Below the pieces are notes generated by a model that did no database searches, was not told the DNA's origin, and saw nothing but the letters and a program-made list of their open reading frames with translations. Below, in pieces: positions 35,235-46,930 of a stretch of 64,000 bases of DNA; within the stretch, counting starts at the first letter, position 1; each line of letters begins with the position of its first letter. Made by a program: the position numbers and the translations under genes. This DNA comes from Leptasterias polaris (lineage: Eukaryota; Echinodermata; Asteroidea; Forcipulatida; Asteriidae): positions 558,001 through 622,000 of the forward strand of contig JAZGTN010000013.1 in the NCBI GenBank assembly GCA_037783415.1, read 5' to 3'.

Positions 35235-35935
35235 ACCGTAGTTGGTTAGAGAATAGTGGTTAGAGAAGAGTTAAATGCCTATTAGTTAGACCACTCATAA
35301 CCACTGCTGCATTGTCGAAAACAGCTTCGTTTCTTGTATGAGCAAGCACTAAGGGAATGCGGCCTCACAGTTAAATACATTGGAATATGAAAAGCCCGTA
35401 TCGGTGTTTATTTCTCTGTATTCTTTTGTGCTGACTGAATTGGTCCATCTACCGTGCCAGACTCTTTTCATTTTAACCAACCATGCAGATGTGGTGTTTT
35501 TTCACGACTTTTCTGGATGTGCTGCAGAGAGATGGTAACGTCACTTAGTAGACAAACAAAATAATAATTATAGGCCTATGAGATTTCGTTCACTTCGATG
35601 GAACAAAATTTATTTTCTTTAGAATGTATACTATTTAGTAAAAATACATATTATTAACGTGATCTTCAGATGATTTACGAGTAATACTTAAAATATTCAT
35701 AATCATAGACGACATTATCGAAGAGTGTAAAATGAATTTGGTTTTGTTCGTTTGGTCACGTGTTATAATGGGTTTTTGTAGTTGTATAGTTTCTTTGGCA
35801 CAATGGTTAGTGACGCAACATTCCTTTACGCATTGAAGCGTACTCGTATAAGAGCGCAGCGAATTGTATTGCTTTCAGTTCACGCCGTTATGCTGCTTGT
35901 ATATAATATTGCTTTCGTCAAGTTCCAAAAATCTT

Positions 35936-37116
35936 ATGATGTCGACGGAAGACAAACCGAGAGGTTCTGGTTTAAACACCGAAGAACTGTTTGACAAGTT
36001 CCAACGGTACTTTGATTCGAAGTTTGACAGCATATCACACTCCAGTTAAGAGTCGGACGACACGAAACTAAAAGAGTTACAAAATCAACTTGAGTCTCAG
36101 AAGCTGTCTAGGGCCGGTAATTATAGCCCAGTTCGTTTTTTGTGGCCAACTAGAAATAATCTTTGGCAAGATGAAGGTATCGCTTCTTCAGAAATGCGAT
36201 GTTCAGAACTCAATAGACTGCATCCAAGAAGCTGAGGAACTTCTGGCTGATAGAAAAAGAAAGATCAAGATTGCTGACTCAAGCAATGCCGGTTGGGCCA
36301 CTATACAGCACATGGAGAAGGACAGTCGCCAAGGCATATCTCCAGAGTTAAACAAAAGAGTTGTGGCAGCGGAAGAAGCTGCAATAAAGGAGATAGAGGC
36401 CCGGAAACGCCAAAGTCGAGCAACTTCGGACCGACAATGGCAAGATGTTTATAACATGGCTCCTGCTGACCGTACTCTCTTTCGAGGTAATGAAACCAAT
36501 AGACATACCCCTAGAAAATATCTTGTGCTGTTACATACCTGCCACTAATCGGTACTTTCCCATGCTTTAATAAAACAATCCAGAAATGAAAGAATGTGTT
36601 TCTTTGTATTATTCTTGTGTTCTCAATAAGAAGGAAACTGTTTTTCATGCGTATGAGCAAAGCGAAGTAGCATGAAAATTTGGTTTTGTTCGTTTGGATG
36701 ACACAAGTATAAGCGCGCCACCATGGTCACGTGTTATAATGGGTTTTTGTAGTTGTATAGTTTCTTTGACACAATGGTTAGTGACGCAACATTCCTTTAC
36801 GCATTGAAGCGTATTCGTATAAGAGTGCAGTGAAGTCGTATTGTTTTTCAGTTCACGCCGTTATGCAGCTTGTGTATTGCTTTCGTCAAGTTCCAAAATT
36901 ATTATTAGTACTTTTACTATTTTGATTATAAATTGTGTATGTTTTCTTTCTTTTTTGCTGGTCGTTTCCAATTTTTCTTGTCATATAACAGGCTTGTCAA
37001 ATGATATCTGCTTCAACTGCAAGATGCCCGGGCACTGGTCCAGAGAATGCCCCTATATCCTCGGGTCCCCATCCGTGCCTCTTAGAGTAAGACCAAGAGT
37101 GCAAGCAACACCATAA
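35936..37116 (+). pseudogene. Gag-like frame of the DIRS/Ngaro-type element, broken, with CCHC knuckle
   Basis: From 35936 the frame reads MMSTEDKPRGSGLNTEELF but meets a stop at 36047-36049. After a frame change the recognisable part resumes (36180-36486) with EAEELLADRKRKIKIADSS, NAGWATI and an alanine/glutamate/lysine-rich helix. It ends LFRG at a GTAATG donor-like site (36487). The zinc knuckle CFNCKMPGHWSREC (CX2CX4HX4C) lies at 37013-37054, just after an acceptor-like TCATATAACAG ending at 36991. Phases at these two sites agree, so an intron of about 500 bp may separate the two halves; that intron holds B1 and A2. With a premature stop and a frame change the gene is not functional as read. 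Confidence 0.7.
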
Positions 37117-37424
37117 CTTGGTTACAACACTTATCAACCCAGGTTCATTCCATGGTAAGGCCCCAATCGCACAGAGACCCATACCATCCCTCATGCCGGC
37201 AAATGCCTCCTCAGTCAACACAGCACGTCACAAGTCACAAGTCACAAGTCATTGAACATCTCTAGTGAAATTGGAGATCATTTTTTACAAGCAAGAGTTC
37301 TGGTCAGAGTTTCTTTATACGGTTTAGAAGGGATCAAGTCACGCCCTTTTTCAAGATTTGTTGTTGTACTATTAATGCATATTTTTTACAAGCTCAGGCA
37401 AATTTTTTCTCATGGCTCATAGAC

Positions 37425-37966
37425 ATGTACTTTACTATCAAATTACCAATAGGCCTAAGAGATGAAATTATAGCAGTTTTCATTGTCGACAAGAGGTCTA
37501 GCGCAAATTCTGACAGCACAATTATTACACTTTCTTCAGCCGTAAAATGGCTTCATTCGTTGGTAAATTCAAAACCCAACCCTGTAGATTCGCCAATTGT
37601 TCAGCAGATTATAATTTCACAAAGAAGTAAGTTACACAGTCCACAAATTCAGAAGAAACCAATTTTACTGGATATTGTAAAACTCATAGCAGAGAAATTT
37701 GGTAAACCTGAAAATTCCTATAAACCAATGCTGAATAAGTGTCTTAGTTATACAAGATGCAGGGAGGTTTTTGTAGATTCACTCAAGCAAGTAGGGGTTG
37801 AAGATTTTTCGAATTATGGGTTTCATAACATGAGATCAGGTGGGGCCTCTCATTTGGCCAATAAAGGAGTTTCGGAAGAACTAATAATGGAACATGGAAG
37901 ATGGAAAACTACCCAAGCAAAAAACACATAATATGTTAAAAGGGATGTAGAACATTGACTCAACTT
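37425..37966 (+). pseudogene. Tyrosine recombinase remnant of the DIRS/Ngaro-type element
   Basis: The frame encodes an N-terminal SAM-like region (SSAVKWLHSLVNS, VQQIIISQRSKLHS) joined abruptly to the C-terminal catalytic part (LSYTRCREVFVDSLKQVG, YGFHNMRSGGASHLANKG, EHGRWKTTQ). The H-x-x-R and H-G-R-W boxes are present. The region expected to carry the first catalytic Arg is absent, so about 100 residues appear deleted. A TAA at 37929-37931 falls directly before the tyrosine-containing YV step. The enzyme would have cut and rejoined element DNA; this copy is dead. Confidence 0.8.
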
Positions 37967-39625
37967 ATTAAGAACTCTCTTGCAAGATAGTAGTTAGTCG
38001 ATTTTCACTGTATATCACTGTATGCACAAAATAACTATGTTTGGCAAATTACTATGTTTGGCAAGTAAACTAATTTATGTTAATTTAAGCCATTTAAGAA
38101 ACATTTGTTGTCATAAAGACGAATTGTTGTTTAACTTTTATTCCTAACTTTGCGGGGCCTATACCTAAATGGTGTTTAGCTCTAGTGTGACTGTGGGGAA
38201 AACATGTGGGATACAGTCATGTAACTTTAGAGAGTCGGATGAGGTGGTGGATAAGTTAAGCATCTCGATTTCGTTTCGAATGATTTGATGTCATGAAGAA
38301 AAATGGCTTATTTGCGATGTATCTTAGGATTATAATTAATATAATAATAAAGTAAAGGATTTGAGTACTGAATTGGCAGTAAACACCTAAAGGGTGATAG
38401 TTCCAGTGAGGAACTGTGGAATGCATGTCGGAGACATGGGACTCGAGTCGGATGGCAAAGGTGGAGGTATTAATAATTTCTTACTAACTTCATGTTTTCG
38501 TATCGATGTACCATACTACTATCGGTACTTTCCCATGCTTTAACAATCCAGAAATGAAAGAATGTGTTTCTTTGTATTATTCTTGTGTTCTCAATAAGAA
38601 GGAAACTGTTTTTCATGCGTATGAGCAAAGCGAAGTAGCATGAAAGCACAATTTTACAGTGGCAGGAAAACTACATCACATTGTGTATGCTCCAACTTCA
38701 GATGTGATGCGCAGATCTCAGTGTAGCAGCGCCCTCGTTGGACAAGAAGTACAACCTTAAACAATTAACCATGCACTGACCCAATCGTGTCGTTTAAAAC
38801 AAAACAACATAATCCTTCTTGTGTTTACACCGCCCGGCCCAAGCTATCTGTAAATTGTAAATTGTTAATTAAACCTAAAAGGGGGCCGTGATAGTAGATC
38901 GTAATTATTGTTGGTGGTGGGGTGTCACAACCTTGGGAGAAGATCGTAATTGTATTGTTAATTACTTTGTCCCTATATTAAAGAGATCATGAATGTTATA
39001 ATATGTTTTAAATCATTCATTTGCTTGCGCTTGTGTGGATTAGGGTGTCGGTGATACCGATGGCTTTCACAACAGATAGGCCTACCAGTACCCAGCCAAG
39101 GACGTGCCCGATATCATTCCATGTCAACAATAACCAATGGGGGAGTAGCTGAAATGTTTGTGTGTGTGTGTCAGTGTGAGTAGGTAACCACATTCAAACC
39201 GGGGACCTATAGACCATGTTACATTTGTTTACAAAGTGGTGACCTTGTAGATTCTATAGCGTTTCTCGCAGGGCAAGATACTACACAGGCATATGAGAAA
39301 AATTACATTTTGTGTCATAATTTTCACATAAATTCAAAATTTACAAAAGCAATAGCTGTACAGCTTTTGAGATGTCATCCCTTTCTTCATATCAAAAGTT
39401 GAGAAAAATCAGACAGTGCAATCTTCATAAAACATAAGTTTTGTTGTTTTCTTCAATTGAGCCGTGTACAAATGTGCCTGCAGGAAGTCCTGGCTCTGTG
39501 GCTCTTTTGTAAACATGTGATGTCACAAAGGAAAGCATTGCGGTCCACGGTTGCTATCACAAAGAGTTGAACAAAGGAGGGTGCACGATTGCAGGCTGTT
39601 ACACACACAAGTGTGTTGGTTGGGA

Positions 39626-39739
39626 TTTGTTTGTTTGTTTGTTTGTTTGTTTGTTTGTTGTTCGGTTGGTTTGGTTGGTTTGGTTGGTTGGTTGGTTGGT
39701 TGGTTTTTTGTTTTTGTTGTTGTTTTTTTTTTGGGGGGG
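39626..39739. repeat. (TTTG)n, (GGTT)n and G-run low-complexity tract
   Basis: TTTG units (39626-39659) pass into GGTT units (39664-39704), a T-rich bridge, and a run of G. All frames are open here, producing low-complexity false reading frames on both strands. Confidence 0.9.
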
Positions 39740-39795
39740 GGGGGTTCTCCTTTTTCGTACGAGTCAATTTTGTGTGCAACACATATATATTTAAT

Positions 39796-39857
39796 AAAGC
39801 AGGATTTGAACCTGTAATCCCCCATTAACGTACCGGTGCTCTACCAACTGAGCTACT
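39796..39857 (-). mobile_element. tRNA-like SINE head, minus strand
   Basis: On the minus strand TAGCTCAGTTGGTAGAGCA (box A with an intact D stem) and GGTTCAAATCC (box B) are spaced as in a tRNA. The anticodon arm does not pair and the acceptor pairs only 5 of 7, so this is a tRNA-derived SINE head, not a gene. Confidence 0.65.
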
Positions 39858-40380
39858 TATTTATTAATGGTCCAATTATTTTTAAGCAGTCATGATATTG
39901 TGCTATTCTTGTATCTCACACAATTGTCACTGCATTCAAAATAATACTGGAGTCAATTTCTGTAGCGAAAATATGCTGGTACATTCTCACAGCAATTTAG
40001 TGTAATTGTGTAATTGTGTTCGAATATGCGGGTAAATTTAACCTTACTTATTTATATACCAACGGATAACTGATCGTATTCATTTTGATGCAGCGTCGTG
40101 TTTTCGTGTACAGGCCCGTTTACTCCTCAAGTCATTTTGATACCAGTCAGAGTGAGACAGCTGAGTTCTCCCACGCTGATCAGTCTGTTGCAGATGTTTT
40201 GTAAATTGCTGAATTCCCACGATACTTCCCAGTGGTTCCTGAGAATTGTAGTGTTGATAACTTGTACATACATGTACACCATTATGATATTTTGTTTATC
40301 GGATGATTGAGGAACCGCAATCCTAAGTACCATACGGACCTTCATTATTGTTGAAGATAAAGCCATGGATTGCGTCTTCC

Positions 40381-40461
40381 TTTAAAAGGCAGTAGCCATG
40401 CTATGTTGAGGCACACTTTAGGAACCCGTACTTGAGAGGAGTCGTTGATCACCTTTTCAAG
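40381..40461 (+). promoter_or_regulatory. Putative core promoter and 5'UTR of the carboxypeptidase gene
   Basis: A TATA-like TTTAAAAGG at 40381-40389 lies about 75 bp upstream of the ATG at 40462, leaving room for initiation near 40410-40420 and a short leader. Inferred from position only. Confidence 0.35.
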
Positions 40462-43400
40462 ATGAAATGTTTAATTGTGCTTGCCACAGTTTTGGTGTGC
40501 GCTGTTGCTATTCGCTATGATGGGTAAGTACGTTAAATACTATCCTTAAATTATTACAAAATACTTGTTATAGTTATTGCTAACAGTTGCGCACGATTTT
40601 ATGTATGAACGTAATATAGGCCTAGTGTATGTGCATAATTCTATTTTATGGATGAAATACTGAGGAGATTATGATTTGTTGTTCTTAAATTCAGATGAAA
40701 ATATTTATCATTTCAATTTAGTACTGGTATGGTTTAAACACGCAACACCATAAATTGTTCATATGTACAGGTACCAGACCATCCGCATACAGCCACGTGA
40801 TCCATCTGAGCTAGACTGGGTGAATTCATTAAAGGATGTGTTTGCATCTAAGGTGAGGGCCTAACTTCTTTTACGTCCTATTTCCAAATGAAATAAATTC
40901 AAATTGTCGCAAACATTGATTTGCCAATGGAAAGCTTTTTATTCTGAGGCATTTCAACGAAATAAACATAGCGACGGGGATCTGATTATTTTCTTCACAG
41001 ATACAACTGGGTAGTTTCAAGTGTTTTTGTCGCTATCTCTGAACTCTTGGTCACTACAATACAATGTTGCTTAAAATGAAGCAAACAACTGAAAATAAAC
41101 TGCATTGAGAATTTGTCGATTTAAAAATCAGTCTCGAATTTGTCGAACTAATTTAAGAGGATGAAAGTTTCAAAATAAGTTTGTCTTCCCCCACAGCTTG
41201 ATTTCTGGCAGAATACCGGACGCCTTGACCGCCCCATAGACATAATGGTGTCGCCTACACACCAGACTTTCCTCAAAGAAGCCCTCGAAGGTCGTGGTAT
41301 GTCCTATGACGTCATGATCGATGACGTACAAGCCGTCGCCGATTCACAAATGCAGCGTGACGTCAGCACCACTGCCGAGTCATTCGACTACACAGTTTAT
41401 CACACTTACGCTGAGGTATCCATTGTTGAAGTCATTGACTGCACATTACATTATGATGACACTGTTTTATATGAAAAAAAAATCATGTTTGTTTTTAAAT
41501 CTGAAGTGTTGTTCTGTAACCTTCACACAGAAGCTGAAAAAAACCAAAAAAAAAACGAGAACCATGGACACGCCCCAAGCACAGATAATCCCATACAAGA
41601 CGCGCAGCGAACTTACATGCGCCTATATCCTTTCCCCCATTTTGGAAGTCAAAATGTACACACACCTTCAAAATGATGTAAAAAAGCAGATGTCCACGTC
41701 TGCAAGGGGTAAATAATAATACGCAGCAATTCTTAAAACGATTCAGACTATATATTTTCGCATTTAGCCTCAGTTTTGGTGCAAGAAATGAAGCGAAAAC
41801 TTGTTGATTCCTGTTTACAGATCAGGCAATGGGTTAAGGACTTCGCAGCCGAATACAGCTTTGTACAGAACTTCCAGATCGGCACGTCATTCGAAGGCCG
41901 TGCAATTAACGCCATCAAGGTGGGTCAGCCTCTCTAATAATCCTGTTTCTTACAGGGAATATTCCCTTATTTAATTATAAATTAAAAATAAATATATAGA
42001 AAAAAAGGTTGGAAGCCACACATGGTAGGCCTACCCATGACACGATATGGGCTGGTCCCTTTTTCTATGTTCCATAAAAGTTTTTTATTTGGAATAATTT
42101 GTTTTATATGTGAGTTATATTTTTGTTATACTTCAGATGGGAAGTGCCGGTTTCCAAAAGCCCGCTATCTACTGGCAGGGTGGTATCCACGCTCGTGAAT
42201 GGGTGTCTCCTGCTACTGTCATGTACATCGCCAAATCTGTAAGAACACATGCACTAATTTGCATTGAGTAGACCATAGTGCCAGTTTACGACGTCAAAGG
42301 CAGCCGTTCTGGCAATGTTGATAAACGGGAGCAAAATAATGCTCAAGCTCAAAAACTCACCAGGCGACCTATAATAATTACTGTTAACACATTGATGGTA
42401 TTTTTTTCTGATCAAATTCCTAGTTCAATTATTTGTGTGGTCATCACATTTTGCTTTTGTCGAATTTGTTTTAGTCGTTTACCCCATGAAAGAAAACCCT
42501 CAAAATTGTTTAAATGCTGATTCTATTTGGTAATAGTTGGTTGCTGTTGACGGGTTTACAATTTGGTTTTGTTTCTATAGCTCGCCGAAGAATACGGTTC
42601 CGATGACACAGTAACAAAGATGTTGGATACCTTCGATATCTACATTGTGCCCCAACTGAATGTAGATGGCTACTCTTACACATGGACCAACGTAAGTAGG
42701 CTAAAGTAAAGTAATCATAGTTTGCGGTTATATTATGTTTAACCAAAAATCCCAGTGATCTGAAAAGAACCGTTGTGTATCAATTACTCGTATTCGTTCA
42801 GTATTATTGTATTGCTCACACGGTGTTACCGCAAGTTCTATAGTTTTGACAGCTAATTCTCACCACATGCAAAAGCTTGAAATAAATATTGTAATAGTTT
42901 GAAATTATGCAAATGATAGTGTTACAAATTTGATATTGCCCTAATCTAATGTTTTAACTTATTCAATGTTAAAATTCAAGGATCGTTTGTGGCGAAAGAC
43001 CCGATCAACATACGGTGCACAGGTCTGCGTTGGGACAGACCCCAACAGAAACTATGATTACAGATGGGGAGGTATAGTTATCAAACATTTATTCAATAAT
43101 AATCTTGCTAGAAGAAAACATCGACGAATTTTATTCGGACTGTTTTCAAGTCAATTGCTCAAAATGACAGTCACCCACATCAAGAAAACAGTTAGCTGAA
43201 CATTTTGAATGCATGGTGCTTATGACAAAGAAGAGGTTTGCAGCATGAGAGCGCAGCAGCTGCAATCGGAGATAACATCATAATAGGTTTATAAATAAAA
43301 GCTCATTAGTTCACACTTTATAATCGGATTAAATTCTTTAAGCACTTTCAGTGGGAAGTTTGGAAAAACAAAAGCTTGTGTTGGTCTTTTGGAAACATTT

Positions 43401-45740
43401 GTATGCTGTACATCTGACCCGTTCACTCAGAAATGAGGACAGTAGTTGAAACTTTTGAGCTGGTGTTAGTATTTTTTCAAATTCCCCCGTGGCCCCATAC
43501 AAGCTATACTGGTATATTATTTAATAGATCGCTTATAATTGCTTTCACATCAAATAAAGCTGGATTAAAACAGTTTTAATCTAGGCCTAGTTGTTAAAAA
43601 TTAACGTGAATTTGTTGAATCTGAATGTCCCGCAGGCCAAATTGTAGACCAATCAACGCTCAGCTTCTATCGGTAACATTTTGCATACGTCAGATTATGT
43701 TTGTGTATGACTTGGAACTGAGTGACTTAAATACACTAATTCCCATTGATTTACAGGACAAGGGGCGAGTACTCAGAAGTGCTCCGATACTTACCGTGGA
43801 CCAAATGTCCACTCTGAGTCAGAGGTTGCCGACACCACTTCGTACCTTCTCCAACTTAAACAGACGCAGACATTTGTGAATTTCATCGACTTCCATAGCT
43901 ACTCCCAATTGTTGCTGTCGCCTTGGTCATACTCGGCGTTTGCTGCTCTCCCAACTGAGAGCGTAGACCATGTAAGAATTTGGTATAAGACTCTTGTTTT
44001 CCGGGTGTCCTCGTGCACTCATTGTATAAACATAAATAGACGTCCATTTCACTGTATAGCCTCGGTTTCGACCTGACCAAGGTATTTGAATGACATAAAA
44101 CTGATTGTTTGGTCTACCCTTTCGTATTGTTGGGCTATTCCATGCTATTCGTGTAAGCAGTGGCAGGAATAGCTTGATGAAAATGTAACTGCCTGTTACA
44201 AAGGTCCAAAGAGAATTTGGAACTGCCTCATTGTTAAACTTTCAGTAGATGCGTGCTCGCAAACGATTGTTTGACTTCCACCCCAAGCCTCAATGTATAA
44301 TGTATAACAGTAACACTGTTTTATAGCACATCCTATATATAGCAGCTAGATCAATTAGTGCTTTACAACATTGTCTGTGTTCATCAGGCATATACATGTA
44401 GGCCTATATATTTTAACCAAACTTTTCAACTCCCTGGGGAGCTACAACTTCCTCAAGCTGCACGTTGCTATAAGGGCTTCAATCAAACATAATACCGTAT
44501 CAGACCTTCCAGAGTTCCATTTATACACATGGGTCAAGATAATTTATTTATGGTTAAGTGTCCTGCTGAAGGACACAAGAGTCATGACCAAGATTCGAAC
44601 CCACACTCCACCTGTCACCCGAACTAGAGACCGACATCGTCCTAGAATGAACGCGCCGATAGTACCTCCTTCCCATCCCTCATTCGATCATTCTTCAGTT
44701 TCTGTACCCTACTCTTCAAATGCATAACGCAACAAGATTTCCATTTCATTCATTTACATTTCCTTTCAATAAGTTGTTAACCACCCAAGGTAACTTTGTT
44801 TTATTTAGGACGTTGCATCCGAAAAGGTTGTAGCCGCTTTGAAGTCTGTGTACGGAACTGAATACACCTACGGACCATCTGCAAGAACCCTCTGTAAGTT
44901 GTGCATCGCGTATAGTGATCTGAAATGATAAACCTTGTTGATTTTACCCAGTCAAGTATAAAAATTAATAAACAGAGCTCATACGTGAAGAAATTGTATA
45001 TTTGCCGTTTAGGACTAATAATAAACTGTGGACAAACGAATTGGTTTCACGGGAATTAAGTTAACCAGACACACGTATCACGACCATTCACCATTTCCCT
45101 TTCTTTTTCTTGGGAAACTTCGAGTCCGTACGAATAGCTATAATTTTATTAAGACCGGGCAAAATAACTAGTTTTTACACGAATGTTGTGGTCCTTCGAG
45201 TGATGTCAAAGAATTAGTCGTTGTCAAACTCGATGTTCATACACCTCTTACATCAGTGCGGGACTGTTAAAAAACGGGGTAGTGTTATAGAGTATACGAA
45301 TTCTTTGTGGAACTTCCAACACAACGCAGGGCCAGTATTAAATATTATTCCGCATGTTAGGCCATTTCGGTATTTTGTAAACCATATAACTGGAAGTGCT
45401 ATTGCATGTCACAGTTAAAGCATAGAGCAAGGATCAGTTCTTGCTCTACGGTTGAAGTGACTCGCCCGTATCATCAATTTTCTTGAATTGTAGGATAGAT
45501 TTTGGGATGGATGCAACGAACTGTACATATTTGTTTATGTTCATAGATGCCGCTTCTGGGTGTAGTGTGGATTGGGGATTCTCCGAACTGGGAGCCAAGT
45601 ACGCGTACGTGATGGAGCTGAGAGACACCGGGAGATTCGGCTTCCTCCTCCCAGCATCGCATATTAAAGAGTCCGGTATTGAGACCTTCGCCGCCATGAA
45701 GGCTCTCGGAGACCACCTCCTCAGCGAGTATGCTCCATAA
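40462..45740 (+). CDS. Secreted M14A metallocarboxypeptidase, A-type, complete (10 exons)
   Basis: Exons: 40462-40523, 40771-40852, 41197-41415, 41821-41919, 42137-42238, 42581-42691, 42981-43071, 43757-43971, 44809-44893, 45547-45740. They total 1,260 nt and give 419 residues. The enzyme removes C-terminal residues from peptides outside the cell. Layout: signal peptide 1-16 (MKCLIVLATVLVCAVA), propeptide to about Arg102 (trypsin-type site QMQR), then the catalytic domain. Zinc ligands are His172 and Glu175 (GGIHAREW) and His302 (FIDFHSYSQ). Asn247/Arg248 (DPNRNYDYRWGG) bind the substrate carboxylate, Tyr356 is the mobile Tyr248 equivalent and Glu379 (MELRDTGRFGF) is the general base. Cys241 and Cys264 match the conserved disulphide. 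The specificity residue (position 255 in bovine numbering) is Val363, so hydrophobic C-termini are expected rather than Lys/Arg. The role may be digestive; tissue is unknown. Confidence 0.96.
44395..44640 (-). mobile_element. Diverged copy of the tRNA-Leu-type SINE, minus strand
   Basis: Read on the minus strand it contains GTGGGTTCGAATCTTGGTCATGAC, a TTGTGTCCTTCAGCAGGACACTT block, GTATAAATGGA and CCCCAGGGAG, in the order seen in the full copy at 50634-50981. It lies in carboxypeptidase intron 8. Confidence 0.75.
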
Positions 45741-46251
45741 GAATATATTACCTGAAGTAGGACTGCATTAGGTCTGAAAGAAACCATATCAATTGTATCC
45801 ACAAAGCATGCCTAGTGCTCGATGTCGATTATAGGATCTCCAATCACGTTTCCCTGTCTCTGAGTATAATTATAGTTATACTCTAAATTCATTGAATGAT
45901 AATTTCTGCTACCAATATTAGCCAACTCATTATAAGAGTCAAAGTTGGGTGTTGATTAAAAGTTCAATGCTGGTATTTTACGCCCACCTCACCAGTAGAA
46001 AACGGTGGCAGTGCCGAACCCACCATGCCAACTGGAACTAAAGTATTAGTTCGATAATATTTCATATATTACGCTGAGGTATAGTCTGTTAAAGCAACTT
46101 CTTTGTTTATCAACCAGCTTTAATAATATTGGCCTTTTGTGACTCTTAGCTTGCTTATCTGGTGTCAAAAGTCGCACAAATAATTGCTACATCACCAAAG
46201 ATCCCCGAGTTTGAATTTATGGTAATCTCATGATAGAATCGAATTGAAAAA

Positions 46252-46257
46252 AATAAA
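46252..46257 (+). terminator. Candidate poly(A) signal of the carboxypeptidase gene
   Basis: AATAAA about 510 bp after the stop codon; earlier weaker variants could also serve. Confidence 0.35.
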
Positions 46258-46505
46258 CCAAAAACTGTTATTTATGACTACAGCCTGTTTTTACATCCCC
46301 CCACCTTATCTATATATGGCCTAATCATTCTAAAGCCATTTAAAAACAACTACCCCAGGACTTTGTAATTTTGTAATCACATTTCACCCAATGGACGCAC
46401 CGCCCAGGTTCGAAATTCGGGTTGGCTGGGGTACGGATGAAAAAGCTTTGAACATTTCAAGAGTATTTTTGTTTTCTTCATGAAGGGGTCTAGGTATATA
46501 CCTCC

Positions 46506-46532
46506 CCCCCGGCCCCCCCCCCCCCCCCCCCA
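46506..46532. repeat. Poly(C) tract
   Basis: A near-pure run of C interrupted by GG; prone to length variation and assembly error. Confidence 0.9.
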
Positions 46533-46759
46533 TCCGAAGAAAACTGAAAATCTATCATCACTTGCTTTTTGTTCTATGCATGTTTAACTGATTCCAAGAC
46601 TTATAGATAATTATACTAAGGGTTTTGATCAAGTTTTATGGGGTAAACATTCCCTGTATAGTGAAACTCCTTTCCCATGATATTCTGTGGGGTGTGGGGT
46701 GATGGCTACACCTGAATATTGTTCAATTCAATAATGTATTCGTCATGATTAACACGCAA

Positions 46760-46930
46760 TAGACCCCTTGCATAACGCGGAACGCTAAATGGGCCCTGAG
46801 GTCACGCACATTTTTACGCACAAAGAACACCTATCGTCCAATCATCTGCCTCCTTTGACCTCAGTGAGGGCGCTTTTTGGCCTCAGTGAGGGCGCTTTTT
46901 TAGCGTGTGATGTCATATGCAAGGGGTCTA
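46760..46930. mobile_element. MITE, TAGACCCCTTGCATA family
   Basis: TAGACCCCTTGCATA and TATGCAAGGGGTCTA are perfect inverted ends. A 22-bp motif (CCTCAGTGAGGGCGCTTTTT) is tandemly duplicated inside. The ends resemble those of the elements at 26553, 50234 and 51994, suggesting one transposase served all of them. Confidence 0.85.

Larger units (their letters stand above)
35736..38645 (+). mobile_element. Decayed DIRS/Ngaro-like tyrosine-recombinase retroelement with split direct repeats
   Basis: Four repeat blocks define it: A1 (35736-35931), B1 (36548-36677), A2 (36678-36899) and B2 (38521-38645). A1/A2 share ACGTGTTATAATGGGTTTTT and TGACGCAACATTCCTTTACG; B1/B2 share AATGAAAGAATGTGTTTCTT. B1 abuts A2 exactly. 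Between A1 and B1 lies the N-terminal part of a gag-like frame; between A2 and B2 lie a CCHC knuckle and a tyrosine recombinase remnant. Reverse transcriptase and RNase H are missing. No target duplication is seen, as expected for recombinase-mediated insertion. Split direct repeats are a known mark of Ngaro/PAT-type DIRS elements, but in those B1-A2 lies at the 3' end. Confidence 0.8.
38646..40380. other. Intergenic stretch upstream of the carboxypeptidase gene
   Basis: Apart from the simple repeats at 39626-39704 and the tRNA-like SINE head at 39796-39857, I see no gene or element. Short GC-rich transposon scraps are possible around 38880-38960. Confidence 0.5.

Noticed and set aside
39453..39828. 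Several 75-109-codon frames on both strands around the TTTG/GGTT tract
   Set aside because: They are low-complexity products of simple repeats (poly-FVCL and poly-TNKQ).
41321..41716. 131-codon plus-strand frame overlapping carboxypeptidase exon 3
   Set aside because: It is an out-of-frame shadow that runs from the exon into the intron; the true frame is fixed by the conserved protein.
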